A stretch of DNA of 64,000 bases from Lewinellaceae bacterium (GTDB lineage Bacteria > Bacteroidota > Bacteroidia > Chitinophagales > Saprospiraceae): NCBI GenBank assembly GCA_020636215.1, contig JACJYG010000011.1:1-64000 (forward strand). The letters run 5' to 3'. The translations under genes were made by a program, and so were the position numbers. A model generated the notes under the pieces. The model was not told the DNA's origin, made no database searches, and saw only the letters and a program-made list of their open reading frames with translations. Shown here piece by piece: positions 1 through 7,129 of the stretch (its first letter is position 1; the number at the start of each line of letters is the position of its first letter).

Positions 1-328
1 ACTCCGCTTCGGTGGGCAGGCGGTAGGCTTTGCCGGTACCTTCGTTCAGCTTTTGGATAAAAGCCTGGGCACCTTCCCAGGATACACTTTCCACGGGGCG
101 GGTGTCACCGGTAAAAAAGGAAGGGTTGCCCTTCATTACAGCCTTCCATAGCGCTTGAGTAACGGGAAACTTGCCAATATAAAAGCTGTTCAGCTTAACT
201 TGATGGATGGGGTCTTCACGCCAATAGGACTTTTCTTCACTGCCCATAGAAAAAGCACCCCCTTCAACATAAACCATTTCAAAGGAGAAGCCGCCAGGCA
301 GAGATTCGGATAGGATAGGCTTATTCAT
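1..328 (-). CDS. FGE-sulfatase domain protein, 5' part only (FGE copy 1)
   Basis: This is the N-terminal ~109 residues of a formylglycine-generating-enzyme (FGE/SUMF1-like, C-type-lectin-related fold) protein that runs off the left edge. It begins MNKPILSESLPGGFSFEM and contains the family signatures VEGGAFSMGSEEKSYWRE, FYIGKFPVTQALWKAVM, RPVESVSWEGAQ and YRLPTEAE, closely matching FGE copies 2 and 3 to the right. The start codon lies inside the end of the Roco gene: ATGAATAA is shared by this start and the Roco stop, an 8-bp overlap that implies translational coupling. In such proteins the C-terminal half holds the ligand-facing surface, which in copies 2 and 3 looks retroelement-diversified; here that part is outside the window. 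Family assignment is secure. Enzymatic formylglycine generation is not implied, because most bacterial paralogues of this kind serve as binding domains. Confidence 0.9.
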   Translation of the reverse strand, partial: MNKPILSESLPGGFSFEMVYVEGGAFSMGSEEKSYWREDPIHQVKLNSFYIGKFPVTQALWKAVMKGNPSFFTGDTRPVESVSWEGAQAFIQKLNEGTGKAYRLPTEAE

Positions 329-3300
329 GGAGCGGCCCTGTTTTTTTCAGAAAAACTTTTCCAGCCTTCAGGTCGCTCCATATTTGTTTGGCCAGGGCAG
401 CCAAATCCCAACTCACTTCCTTTTCGTATTCGAGAATGGTAGGGATTATGGGGATGGTGAGCTTAAACGCTCCTTTTGCCCCCGTTTCTACTTGTGCATC
501 CTGAAGCTGTTTCCACCTTTGGGCAACCTCCTCTGGGAGGCCATCCAGTTTGGGGTTAATCATCGATGTGATCTGTTCCGCCATTTTCGCCATATCCGCC
601 TCTGCGTAAGTATTTTCATTTACATGGCGAAATACCTGAGCCAGGCCTTCCTTTGCCTGTTCTGAAAAGGTGACAATATCCATCAGGATAATATCCTGCG
701 CACTCAATTGAGCCAGGACTTTGCCGAAACCATCATCCATCTTATTTGCCATCGCCGCCACTTCCTCCCGCAGCTTTTCTATCTCGCCAAGGGAACCAGA
801 GGCAGGTTCCATGCTTTTTGTAAAATGGGAGAAGGACAGCCTTTCATGTTCCGGAAAGGAAGCGGAAATGGCAGCCATTTCCTGTCGGCATTGAGCTATT
901 CTTGTTTCCAATTCCCGAATGTTTTCCTCGATGGAAAACTTCTTCTCCGCATCGGCAGTTTTGTGTAATTCTATCTGGAAAAAATTCTTCTTTTTGATCA
1001 AAAGAGTAAGCATTTCTTTAAGCCCCTCCAATTCCAGTTCAAAACCAAATTGCCCCTTTGCACTGCCTTTAAATACGGCCCGCTCGTCCTTATTCCGGAA
1101 TATAGCTAAAGGCGCTACATCAATCCATACGCCATCCTGGTTTTTGATGCTGTCATTCCCGGCAGGTAATTTTTCCAATTCCTCCAGCAAAACATAGTTT
1201 ACCCCATCCACACTCACGCTTTCCACCCCCTTCTCATCCTGAAGCGATTCCAGGAGGTTGCGGATCTTGTCCAGAAGTTCTTTGCCATTTTCAGTCACCT
1301 GCACCATGATCTCTTTTTCCCGGGCTTCTACCATGGCCAACTGCTCGCCCTCTCTGAGCAGAAGGCCGTATTTCCAGATATCCTGCATTTCCGCCAGGGA
1401 CTGGGTACGGACAATAAAGCTCTGGATTACGCCGTAATGGAGGAACGCATGCTCGTAACGCAAATAAAGAGGAGATCGGCCCACCCATACAGCCGAAATG
1501 GATTTGGGAGCCTTTTCCTGCCTCAGTTGGGGCGCCACGAAGGTGCGCTCCGCAAACGGCACATTCCGCCATTTGTCTTCTTCTTCCCGCCGGGTCGTTT
1601 CAAAGCACATCTCACAGGACAACATAAAACGGACGAAGAGCTCGCGCTCGGCTTCCTGCTCCGTTTTCGATGCCCAGATGCCTTCCAGGTCTTTGCCCGA
1701 AAAACTACCGTTCTGATGCAGCGCCTTGTAGTAAAAGCCCGCATGCCGGTCAAAAATAGTGTAAATGGCATCGATGGCCCACTGCTGGTCCAGGATGATC
1801 TCATCGTGGAAAAGGCCTTTGCGGTAGAATACCACGCCGGTTTTGACCAGCCAGTTCTCCAGCACGCCCATTGGGTTTTCCAGCTCCTTTGCCAGGCTGA
1901 GGTAATCCGAGCGCAGCACCTTTTTCTCCCCGGCCTGCTGCTTATCGCGCAAAGCCTGGCGCACCCTGGCCCAGGCTTCAGGGATGTACGTCTTCGTTTT
2001 GGTCCGTTTCACCGCCCGACGGGCCGAGGTCAACAGGCCGTTATACCCATTCTCATCCCAATCGTCTTCCTTGGATTCGACATGTAGGAAATCCAGATAG
2101 GATAAGCGTTGCTTATAAGCTTCCCTGATCTCCGGCAGGTCTTTTTCTCCATCCCTGCCCGTTTTGGTTTGAATAATTATCACAGGGCTCCCTTCTCCCA
2201 GGTGGATGGCATAGTCCAGCCAATACTCCAGGATGTAATTTTCATATTGCCTTTCCTCCCCATTTACATTAACCTTGGTATAGCGCTGGTTTTCCGTCTT
2301 CTCGTCCCACAGGATCAGATAAACCGCATTGGATTGCATAAAAAGGCGGTGGGTAGCGTGATAAATGTCCTGGCCGCCAAAGTCCCAAATATTGAAGGTG
2401 TATTCCTGGTGCTTGTACCGTTCCAGGGCTATTCCGTGCGTAGAATTCCAATCCGGTTCGAACTCGTCATACACCAGCCGTTTCACCAGGCAGCTCTTAC
2501 CCACGTTGCCGTTTCCGATCAGCAGTATCTTGCATTCATTATCCAGCTCTTTGCCCTTGGCCAACTCCCGCAGGTAGCTTTTGATAAAGGGCAGGTCGTT
2601 TTGGTATTCACTGTTTTCAACCGTACCCCTAATGGCATCGGGCAAGGGGTTGCCATACAGGTACAAGCTCACCAGGTTGGGGATTGGCTCCAGGAAAGTT
2701 TCGGGCAGACCGCCTAATTTGTTGTTTCGCAAGTGCAAGGTGTCGAGCGCGGGGAGGCTTTCTCCCAGGCCCAGCTCTGAAATTTGGTTGTCGTTCAGGT
2801 ACAAGCGCTCCAGGCTGCTAAAGCCATCCGGCAGGGTGAAGCTTTCTATTTTATTGCCACTGAGGTCCAGTAGTTTCAGCTCCGGCCACCCCTCCTCAAA
2901 AGTGGCCTGGCTGATCTTATTCTTTTGCAGGTAGGCCGTTTGGAGTGCCTGAAACCCTCTGGGGATATGGAATTCAGTTAACCCACATTCGCTGGCATCC
3001 AGGGTTTTCAGCGCTCGCAAGCCGCCTTCAAGGGTGATTTTGCTCAGGGGTTTGTTCTCGCTCAGGTTTAGGTATATCAGGCTGTCCATGGTTGCGGGAA
3101 TGGCAACATCGGATAGTTGGTTTTCACTCAGGTTCAGGGCCTCCAGCTCGGAAAGCCCCCAAAGAAAAGCGGTTTTCGCGTCCGTCAACTCATTCCCGCA
3201 TGCGTTCAGGCCGATGACATCGCCATTTCCATTACGAGCGTAGGTGTTCCGGCTGTTGTACTCCATCAGTTTTTCCAGGCTGGCTTCTTCCTTCAGCTCT

Positions 3301-3335
3301 ATGCCGAGGCGCTCCATTACTTCTTGGGGCTTCAT
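321..3335 (-). CDS. Roco-family protein: LRR - Roc GTPase - COR, with extra C-terminal region
   Basis: A 1004-aa Roco protein. Residues ~40-235 are irregular leucine-rich repeats (LxxLxLSxN type, e.g. LKLLDLSGNKIESF). Residues ~265-400 are the Roc GTPase with P-loop GNGNVGKS (274-281), G3 DFGGQ (318-322) and IIIQTKTG in place of NKxD. The COR dimerisation region follows to about 650. The last ~350 residues hold helical, coiled-coil-like sequence and a final stretch, KLTIPIIPTILEYEKEV followed by a helix with W residues, which resembles a C-terminal module I recall from other large Bacteroidota NTPases. Roco proteins cycle as dimers and couple LRR ligand sensing to the GTPase. The gene overlaps FGE copy 1 by 8 bp and follows FGE copy 2 in the same direction, so the FGE proteins are likely its partners. 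A role in recognition or conflict is inference. The ATG at 3335 is the first in frame. Confidence 0.92.
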   Translation of the reverse strand: MKPQEVMERLGIELKEEASLEKLMEYNSRNTYARNGNGDVIGLNACGNELTDAKTAFLWGLSELEALNLSENQLSDVAIPATMDSLIYLNLSENKPLSKITLEGGLRALKTLDASECGLTEFHIPRGFQALQTAYLQKNKISQATFEEGWPELKLLDLSGNKIESFTLPDGFSSLERLYLNDNQISELGLGESLPALDTLHLRNNKLGGLPETFLEPIPNLVSLYLYGNPLPDAIRGTVENSEYQNDLPFIKSYLRELAKGKELDNECKILLIGNGNVGKSCLVKRLVYDEFEPDWNSTHGIALERYKHQEYTFNIWDFGGQDIYHATHRLFMQSNAVYLILWDEKTENQRYTKVNVNGEERQYENYILEYWLDYAIHLGEGSPVIIIQTKTGRDGEKDLPEIREAYKQRLSYLDFLHVESKEDDWDENGYNGLLTSARRAVKRTKTKTYIPEAWARVRQALRDKQQAGEKKVLRSDYLSLAKELENPMGVLENWLVKTGVVFYRKGLFHDEIILDQQWAIDAIYTIFDRHAGFYYKALHQNGSFSGKDLEGIWASKTEQEAERELFVRFMLSCEMCFETTRREEEDKWRNVPFAERTFVAPQLRQEKAPKSISAVWVGRSPLYLRYEHAFLHYGVIQSFIVRTQSLAEMQDIWKYGLLLREGEQLAMVEAREKEIMVQVTENGKELLDKIRNLLESLQDEKGVESVSVDGVNYVLLEELEKLPAGNDSIKNQDGVWIDVAPLAIFRNKDERAVFKGSAKGQFGFELELEGLKEMLTLLIKKKNFFQIELHKTADAEKKFSIEENIRELETRIAQCRQEMAAISASFPEHERLSFSHFTKSMEPASGSLGEIEKLREEVAAMANKMDDGFGKVLAQLSAQDIILMDIVTFSEQAKEGLAQVFRHVNENTYAEADMAKMAEQITSMINPKLDGLPEEVAQRWKQLQDAQVETGAKGAFKLTIPIIPTILEYEKEVSWDLAALAKQIWSDLKAGKVFLKKTGPLHE

Positions 3336-3585
3336 AGCGGTTTATTTTTGCTTGTTAAGATATAAAATGACAGCAAGACTTTTAAGCCATTACATGGTAA
3401 TATGCGGGTACTTCCAGTGCAATGTCGTCAGCTTTTAGAATATCAAGCGTGGCTGTAAGGGGATGACTTCCCGCTCATCCCCTTACTTTTCAGAGCTTCT
3501 AATTTAGGAGGTGAACTCGAAGCCACCTCCTAAAAAGCGCACCATTCCTTTAATTCTACTTTAGCACACCAGTCTATTATACAGA

Positions 3586-3620
3586 GCTTGCCTTCTCCGC
3601 ACGCCTTGCCCACTCCGCTT
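3586..3620 (-). repeat. 35-bp direct repeat downstream of FGE copy 2
   Basis: Identical over 35 bp to 4493-4527, which sits at the equivalent place downstream of FGE copy 3. With the near-identical sequence between stop codon and repeat, it shows that copies 2 and 3 are tandem duplicates including their 3' flanks. Confidence 0.9.
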
Positions 3621-3663
3621 ACTTCCCCCACCCTCTCCTTGGGAGAGGGCCGGGGTGAGGCTC
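3621..3663. repeat. REP-like palindromic insert
   Basis: A hairpin with arms CCCTCTCC (3631-3638) and GGAGAGGG (3642-3649), flanked by C-rich and G-rich arms. The equivalent interval downstream of FGE copy 3 lacks it: sequence before and after aligns directly there. It therefore looks like a later insertion of a short dispersed palindrome rather than part of the gene's terminator. Confidence 0.65.
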
Positions 3664-3665
3664 GC

Positions 3666-4412
3666 TCACGGGAAGCCGGATGGCTGTCCAACTGACTGGA
3701 AGGGCAACACCAACCGGAAACCAGTATCGTAGCCGCGGAACTCCGGATTGACGAGGATGCGGTGCGGGCAGCGGCAGTCCCTCGCGTTGAAGAGCCACGA
3801 GCCGCCGCGCAACACACGATCAGAGCCCTTAGCCGGCCCTTGTGGATTCTCAACAACACCCTGCTTGTGGCATTGCTCGTGGTAATCATCGCTGACCCAG
3901 TCCTGGCACCATTCAAAAACATTGCCGCTCATATCATACAAGCCCAGTTCGTTTGGCTTTTTTAAACCCACTGCTTTGGTTTCACTATGGCTGTTCTCGT
4001 CATACCAACCTACTTCCTTAAGCTTATCGCTTCCGGCGAATGTACAACCCCAGTTTTGCTGGCCACCCCGGGCAGCGTATTCCCATTCCGCCTCAGTGGG
4101 CAGGCGGTACGGCTTGCCAGTATGTTCATTGAGCTTTTTAATAAAAACCTGCACGTCTTCCCAGGATACGCTTTCCACTGGCCTGGTATCGCCATTGAAA
4201 AAGGAAGGATTATCCTTCATTACAGCCTTCCAAAGAGCTTGAGTAACGGGAAACTTGCCGATATAGAAACTGTCCAGCTTTACTCCATGAATGGGGGCTT
4301 CACGCCACACGGACTTTTCTTTACTACCCATACGAAAAGCCCCCCCTTCGACAAACATCATCTCAAAGGAAACCCCATTGGGCAATACCTCCTTAAAATC
4401 CCTTTCCGCCAT
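3666..4412 (-). CDS. FGE-sulfatase domain protein (FGE copy 2), putative DGR target
   Basis: A complete FGE/SUMF1-like protein of 248 aa from ATG 4412 (AGGA sits ~8 nt upstream; an alternative ATG is at 4430). Open frame further upstream is flanking repeat, not FGE. Signatures in order: VEGGAFRMGSKEKSVWRE, FYIGKFPVTQALW, RPVESVSWED, YRLPTEAEWEYAARGG, NELGLYDMSGNVFEWCQDW, GSDRVLRGGSW, GFRLVLPF. Residues just after GGSW are the hypervariable part (3723-3794). In known DGR targets this C-terminal lectin-like surface is where adenine-directed mutagenesis acts. The protein probably binds a variable ligand. The gene lies in the same orientation as, and upstream of, the Roco gene, and is a tandem duplicate of the decayed copy 3. 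The canonical catalytic cysteines were not verified, so enzymatic activity is not claimed. Confidence 0.9.
   Translation of the reverse strand: MAERDFKEVLPNGVSFEMMFVEGGAFRMGSKEKSVWREAPIHGVKLDSFYIGKFPVTQALWKAVMKDNPSFFNGDTRPVESVSWEDVQVFIKKLNEHTGKPYRLPTEAEWEYAARGGQQNWGCTFAGSDKLKEVGWYDENSHSETKAVGLKKPNELGLYDMSGNVFEWCQDWVSDDYHEQCHKQGVVENPQGPAKGSDRVLRGGSWLFNARDCRCPHRILVNPEFRGYDTGFRLVLPFQSVGQPSGFP
3723..3794 (-). other. DGR-like variable region in FGE copy 2
   Basis: This 72-bp stretch aligns codon for codon with 4595-4666. Flanks are identical (GGSW before, GFRLVLPF after), while ~14 codons differ. In the first twelve, differences fall only at codon positions 1 and 2 and the third base is the same in both copies (NNC, NNT or NNG). 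That is expected if the template codons were AAC/AAT and adenines were replaced at random. The last two codons also differ in the third base and do not fit. No reverse transcriptase or template repeat is in the window. Confidence 0.75.
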
Positions 4413-4492
4413 ATTTTCCTGTTTTGGCATTTGCTTCGTTGTTTTCAAGCGCCGCTCCGTGGGCTTGCCGTGCTCCGTTGGCTGCGCCTCCG

Positions 4493-4527
4493 GCTTGCCT
4501 TCTCCGCACGCCTTGCCCACTCCGCTT
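4493..4527 (-). repeat. 35-bp direct repeat downstream of FGE copy 3
   Basis: Second identical copy of the repeat at 3586-3620, at the equivalent position 3' of the FGE copy 3 stop codon. Confidence 0.9.
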
Positions 4528-4555
4528 CCCCTTTGCTCACGGGAAAACCGGATGG

Positions 4556-5140
4556 CTATCCATCTGACTGGAAGGGCAACACCAACCGGAAACCGAGGCG
4601 GTAGGAGCGGTGCTCCGGAGAGCTGTGGTAGCGGTACGTGCAGCGGCAGAGCCTCGCGTCGTGGTCCCACGAGCCGCCGCGCAACACACGATCAGAGCCC
4701 TCAGCAGGGCCCAGCGGATTTTCTACAATTCCCTGTTTTTCGCATTCCTTATAATAGTCCCAATCATGCCAATCTTGGCACCACTCCAAAACGTTCCCAC
4801 TCATATCAAAAAGGCCCAGTTCGTTGGGATATTTCAGCCCCACCGCTTTGGTTTCAACATGGCTGTTTTCATCATACCAGCCCACCTCTTTGAGCTTATT
4901 GCTGCCGGCGTATTTATACCCCTTACCCTGCTGCCCGCCACGGGCAGCATATTCTCCGCCTCCGTCGGAAGCCGGTAGGCTTTACCAGTTTGCTTATTGA
5001 GTTTCTGGAGGAAGGCTTGCGTATCCTCCCAGGATACCATTTCCACCGTAAGGTGTCTCCAGTAAAAAGAGGGGTTGTCCTTCATCACAGCCTTCCATAA
5101 CGCCTGAGTAACCGGAACTTCCCGATAAAAGAATTTACCC
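4556..5140 (-). pseudogene. Decayed FGE-sulfatase gene (FGE copy 3)
   Basis: This is an FGE gene broken by several small deletions. It is recognisable from VPVTQALWKAVMKDNP (with losses around the preceding FYIGKF) through MVSWEDTQAFLQKLN and YRLPTEAE. A 4-bp loss in the codons for WE then shifts the frame, and it continues as GWYDENSHVETKAVG, NELGLFDMSGNVLEWCQDW, GSDRVLRGGSW and GFRLVLPFQ to a stop at 4556. The first ~40 codons and the start are missing: homology stops near 5140, where group I intron sequence begins on the other strand. The variable region (4595-4666) is intact. Deletions at several places argue for real decay, although clustered assembly errors cannot be excluded without reads. 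Confidence 0.85.
4595..4666 (-). other. DGR-like variable region in FGE copy 3
   Basis: Partner of the variable region at 3723-3794. It encodes a different set of aromatic, polar and charged residues (codons such as GAC, CAC, TAC, AGC, CTC) inside an otherwise identical frame. Confidence 0.75.
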
Positions 5141-5282
5141 TGGAAGCCTATTAAGCTTTCAGGAAGGTGTAGAGACTAGACGGGAGGCGCCTAAGTTCAA
5201 ATTTGGATATGGCGAAGGGATAGTCCAGGCCACAAATCCCGGCCAAAATTAGCTGGGTGCAGCGAAAGCTGTAGTTGGTATG
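5141..5282 (+). ncRNA. Group I intron, 3' half (tRNA-Leu type IC3), remnant
   Basis: Core elements of a group I intron in the IC3 class (compare, from memory, the Azoarcus tRNA-Ile intron): GGTGTAGAGACTAGACGG (R/P7 5' side, 5166-5183), CCTAAG (5190-5195), TATGGCGAAGGGATAGTCC (S/P7 3' side, 5208-5225), a GAAA-capped P9 hairpin TGCAGCGAAAGCTGTA (5258-5273), and a terminal G at 5282 directly before the tRNA exon. The 5' half (P1-P3) and the 5' exon are absent; sequence left of ~5140 is FGE pseudogene. The remnant cannot self-splice. Confidence 0.8.
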
Positions 5283-5333
5283 AAAATCCAGTGGGCAGTG
5301 ATGCCCGTACGGGTTCAAGTCCCGTCCCGGGTA
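5283..5333 (+). tRNA. tRNA-Leu(UAA) 3' exon, gene truncated
   Basis: Begins AAAATCC, as expected after an intron inserted behind U34 of a UAA anticodon loop. It continues with a long variable arm (GGGCA gtga TGCCC), a T arm (ACGGG TTCAAGT CCCGT) and the 3' acceptor strand CCCGGGT plus discriminator A5333. CCA is not encoded. The 5' half is missing, so this copy is non-functional unless the junction is an assembly artefact. Confidence 0.8.
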
Positions 5334-5342
5334 CAAGTTTGT

Positions 5343-5382
5343 AAAGGCCCTTTTCGCTGCTAGCGAAAAGGGCCTTTTTTAT
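5343..5382 (+). terminator. Rho-independent terminator after the tRNA-Leu remnant
   Basis: A near-perfect hairpin (AAAGGCCCTTTTCGCT with its complement AGCGAAAAGGGCCTTT) followed by a T run. It would end transcription of the former tRNA gene and may also act on the convergent GNAT gene. Confidence 0.85.
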
Positions 5383-5414
5383 TATCTGTCATGTGTACAA
5401 AACCACCCCTAAAC

Positions 5415-5915
5415 TCATAAAAACCGGTAATAAATATACGCATCCACAAACCCCATCCCCACATGGTAGAACCCCTCCGGCACTACCCCGATCCGTTCAA
5501 ATCCTAGCGACTCCCAAACTTTAATTGCTCCGATGTTGGTACTCACTACCAGATTGAACTGCATAGCGCGGTAGCCGGCGGCTTTGGCGGCGGCCAAAGA
5601 GTGCATACATAATTGCCGGCCAATTCCCATACTGCGGAAAGGTGTATCCACCATATAGGCGGCATTGGCCACGTGGCTGCCATGGCCGGGTTGGTTCGGT
5701 TTGACGATATAGGCGCCGGCAATCTGCCCCTCTACTTCGGCGACGCCGATGAGATTCTCCAGATTGACCCACCCTGCTTCGATCTGCTGACGGGTATAGG
5801 TGCGATCGTAAGGATAATAAACATCCTGCTCCATGACCGTCTTCCACATCCGCCAAATGGCGGCGAGGTCGGAGGCAGTAGCCGTACGAAGCGTGGCGTG
5901 GCGTTTACGACTCAT
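5415..5915 (-). CDS. GNAT-family N-acetyltransferase
   Basis: A 166-aa cytoplasmic acyl-CoA-dependent acetyltransferase. The acetyl-CoA binding motif A is visible as AYMVDTPFRSMGIGRQL (RxxGIG), and the C-terminal KVWESLGFERIGVVPEGF is the typical motif B region. It resembles the L-amino-acid/antibiotic-type GNATs with a YxPYDRTYTRQQ N-terminal segment. The substrate cannot be told. It stands alone, converging on the tRNA-Leu remnant, with a heptamer array upstream. Starts at the only sensible ATG (5915). Confidence 0.88.
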   Translation of the reverse strand: MSRKRHATLRTATASDLAAIWRMWKTVMEQDVYYPYDRTYTRQQIEAGWVNLENLIGVAEVEGQIAGAYIVKPNQPGHGSHVANAAYMVDTPFRSMGIGRQLCMHSLAAAKAAGYRAMQFNLVVSTNIGAIKVWESLGFERIGVVPEGFYHVGMGFVDAYIYYRFL

Positions 5916-5958
5916 AAAATATTTCGATTTACAGTTTAACCATAAACTTGAACTCTAA

Positions 5959-6021
5959 AACCTATAACCTGTAACCTGAAACTTGTAACCTGAAACTTGT
6001 AACTCGTAACCCTTAACCTGT
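5959..6021 (+). repeat. Heptanucleotide tandem array (AACYTGW-like)
   Basis: Nine consecutive 7-bp units: AACCTAT, AACCTGT, AACCTGA, AACTTGT, AACCTGA, AACTTGT, AACTCGT, AACCCTT, AACCTGT. It sits between two divergent genes. Function unknown; likely replication-slippage variation. Confidence 0.9.
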
Positions 6022-6114
6022 AACTTTTTAACCAGCAACCTCCATTCCTCATCAACTTTTCCATTCAAAATTCCTTTATGAAGATAGTTGAAATAATAAA
6101 AAACATTTTAAAAC

Positions 6115-7098
6115 ATGGAATACAGACGACTCGGAAAATCCGGCTTACAAGTCAGTGCGCTCTCACTGGGGTCCTGGCTGACTTTTGGCAAACAGATTAG
6201 TGACGAGGTGGCCGAACAACTTATGATAAGCGCCTACGAAAATGACGTCAACTTTTTTGACAACGCCGAAATTTATGCCCTCGGGCAATCGGAGATCGTC
6301 ATGGGGAAGATCCTGCAGAAGCAGAATTGGGAGCGCAGCTCCTATCTGGTTTCCAGCAAAGTATTTTTCGGCGATGGCGGCAAGAAACCCAATCAGACCG
6401 GACTGAACCGGAAGCATATTTTTGAAGCCTGCGATGCGGCCCTGAAACGCCTTCAGGTAGGCTATATCGACCTCTATTTCTGCCACCGCCCGGATAAAAA
6501 TACCCCCATCGAGGAAACCGTATGGGCAATGAACCACCTGATTCAGCAAGGTAAAATCCTCTACTGGGGCACTTCCGAATGGTCGGCTCAAGAGATCATG
6601 GAAGCCCACATGGTAGCCCGCAGCCTCAACCTGATTGGCCCCACCATGGAACAACCGCAGTACAACATGTTCCACCGTAAGAAAATGGAGGTAGAATTCA
6701 GCCAGATTTTCAAGACGGTTGGCATGGGCACGACCATCTGGTCTCCGCTGGCTTCCGGGGTGCTGACCCCCAAATATCTCGATAAATTCCCCGAAGGAAC
6801 CCGCCTGGGCATGGACGGCCTGGAATGGCTGAAGAACAGCACTCTTTCGGAAGAGCGGCTTGAAAAGGTGCGCAAGCTGAAAACAGTAGCGGATGAACTC
6901 GGCGCAACTATTCCTGGCTTGGCTATCGCCTGGTGCCTAAAGAACCCAAATGTGAGCACGGTAATTTTGGGTGGGTCCAAAGTGACTCAGCTCGAAGAGA
7001 ACTTCAAAGCCCTGGATGTGTTGCCGAAATTGACACCTCAGGTTATTGAACAGATCGAGCACATACTCGATAATAAACCGTCGCAACCTGCTTTTTAA
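6115..7098 (+). CDS. Aldo/keto reductase (Kv-beta-like, AKR6 type)
   Basis: A 327-aa NAD(P)H-dependent oxidoreductase with a TIM barrel. The catalytic tetrad is visible as D49 and Y54 (FFDNAEIY), K82 (VSSKVFF) and H124 (YFCHRPD). The C-terminal cofactor-binding segment STVILGGSKVTQLEEN is intact. Overall layout (MEYRRLGKSGLQVSALSLGSW start, WGTSEWSAQEI) is closest to the Kv-channel beta-subunit-like reductases common in Bacteroidota. Length matches the family. It is monocistronic; the next feature downstream is a MITE-like element 31 bp after the stop. Confidence 0.93.
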   Translation: MEYRRLGKSGLQVSALSLGSWLTFGKQISDEVAEQLMISAYENDVNFFDNAEIYALGQSEIVMGKILQKQNWERSSYLVSSKVFFGDGGKKPNQTGLNRKHIFEACDAALKRLQVGYIDLYFCHRPDKNTPIEETVWAMNHLIQQGKILYWGTSEWSAQEIMEAHMVARSLNLIGPTMEQPQYNMFHRKKMEVEFSQIFKTVGMGTTIWSPLASGVLTPKYLDKFPEGTRLGMDGLEWLKNSTLSEERLEKVRKLKTVADELGATIPGLAIAWCLKNPNVSTVILGGSKVTQLEENFKALDVLPKLTPQVIEQIEHILDNKPSQPAF

Positions 7099-7129
7099 GC
7101 TTGAAAAGACAGTAATGCTCCTCAGCACG

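Larger units (their letters stand above)
3336..3665. other. Intergenic region between FGE copy 2 and the Roco gene
   Basis: 330 bp without a credible gene. It holds the Roco 5' region, where I see no clear TAnnTTTG promoter, plus a 35-bp direct repeat (3586-3620) and a palindromic REP-like insert (3621-3663), each listed separately. Confidence 0.6.

Noticed and set aside
1437..2087. 216-aa plus-strand ORF inside the Roco gene
   Set aside because: Shadow of the Roco coding strand; no family features, while the Roco frame has complete domains.
3530..3922. 130-aa minus-strand ORF over the end of FGE copy 2
   Set aside because: It is another frame of the FGE gene and its 3' repeats, with Ser/Arg/Ala-rich nonsense sequence and no domain.
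5141..5282. Group II intron or tmRNA fragment
   Set aside because: No domain V/VI hairpin or tmRNA tag; the R/S pairing, GAAA-capped P9 and terminal G fit group I specifically.
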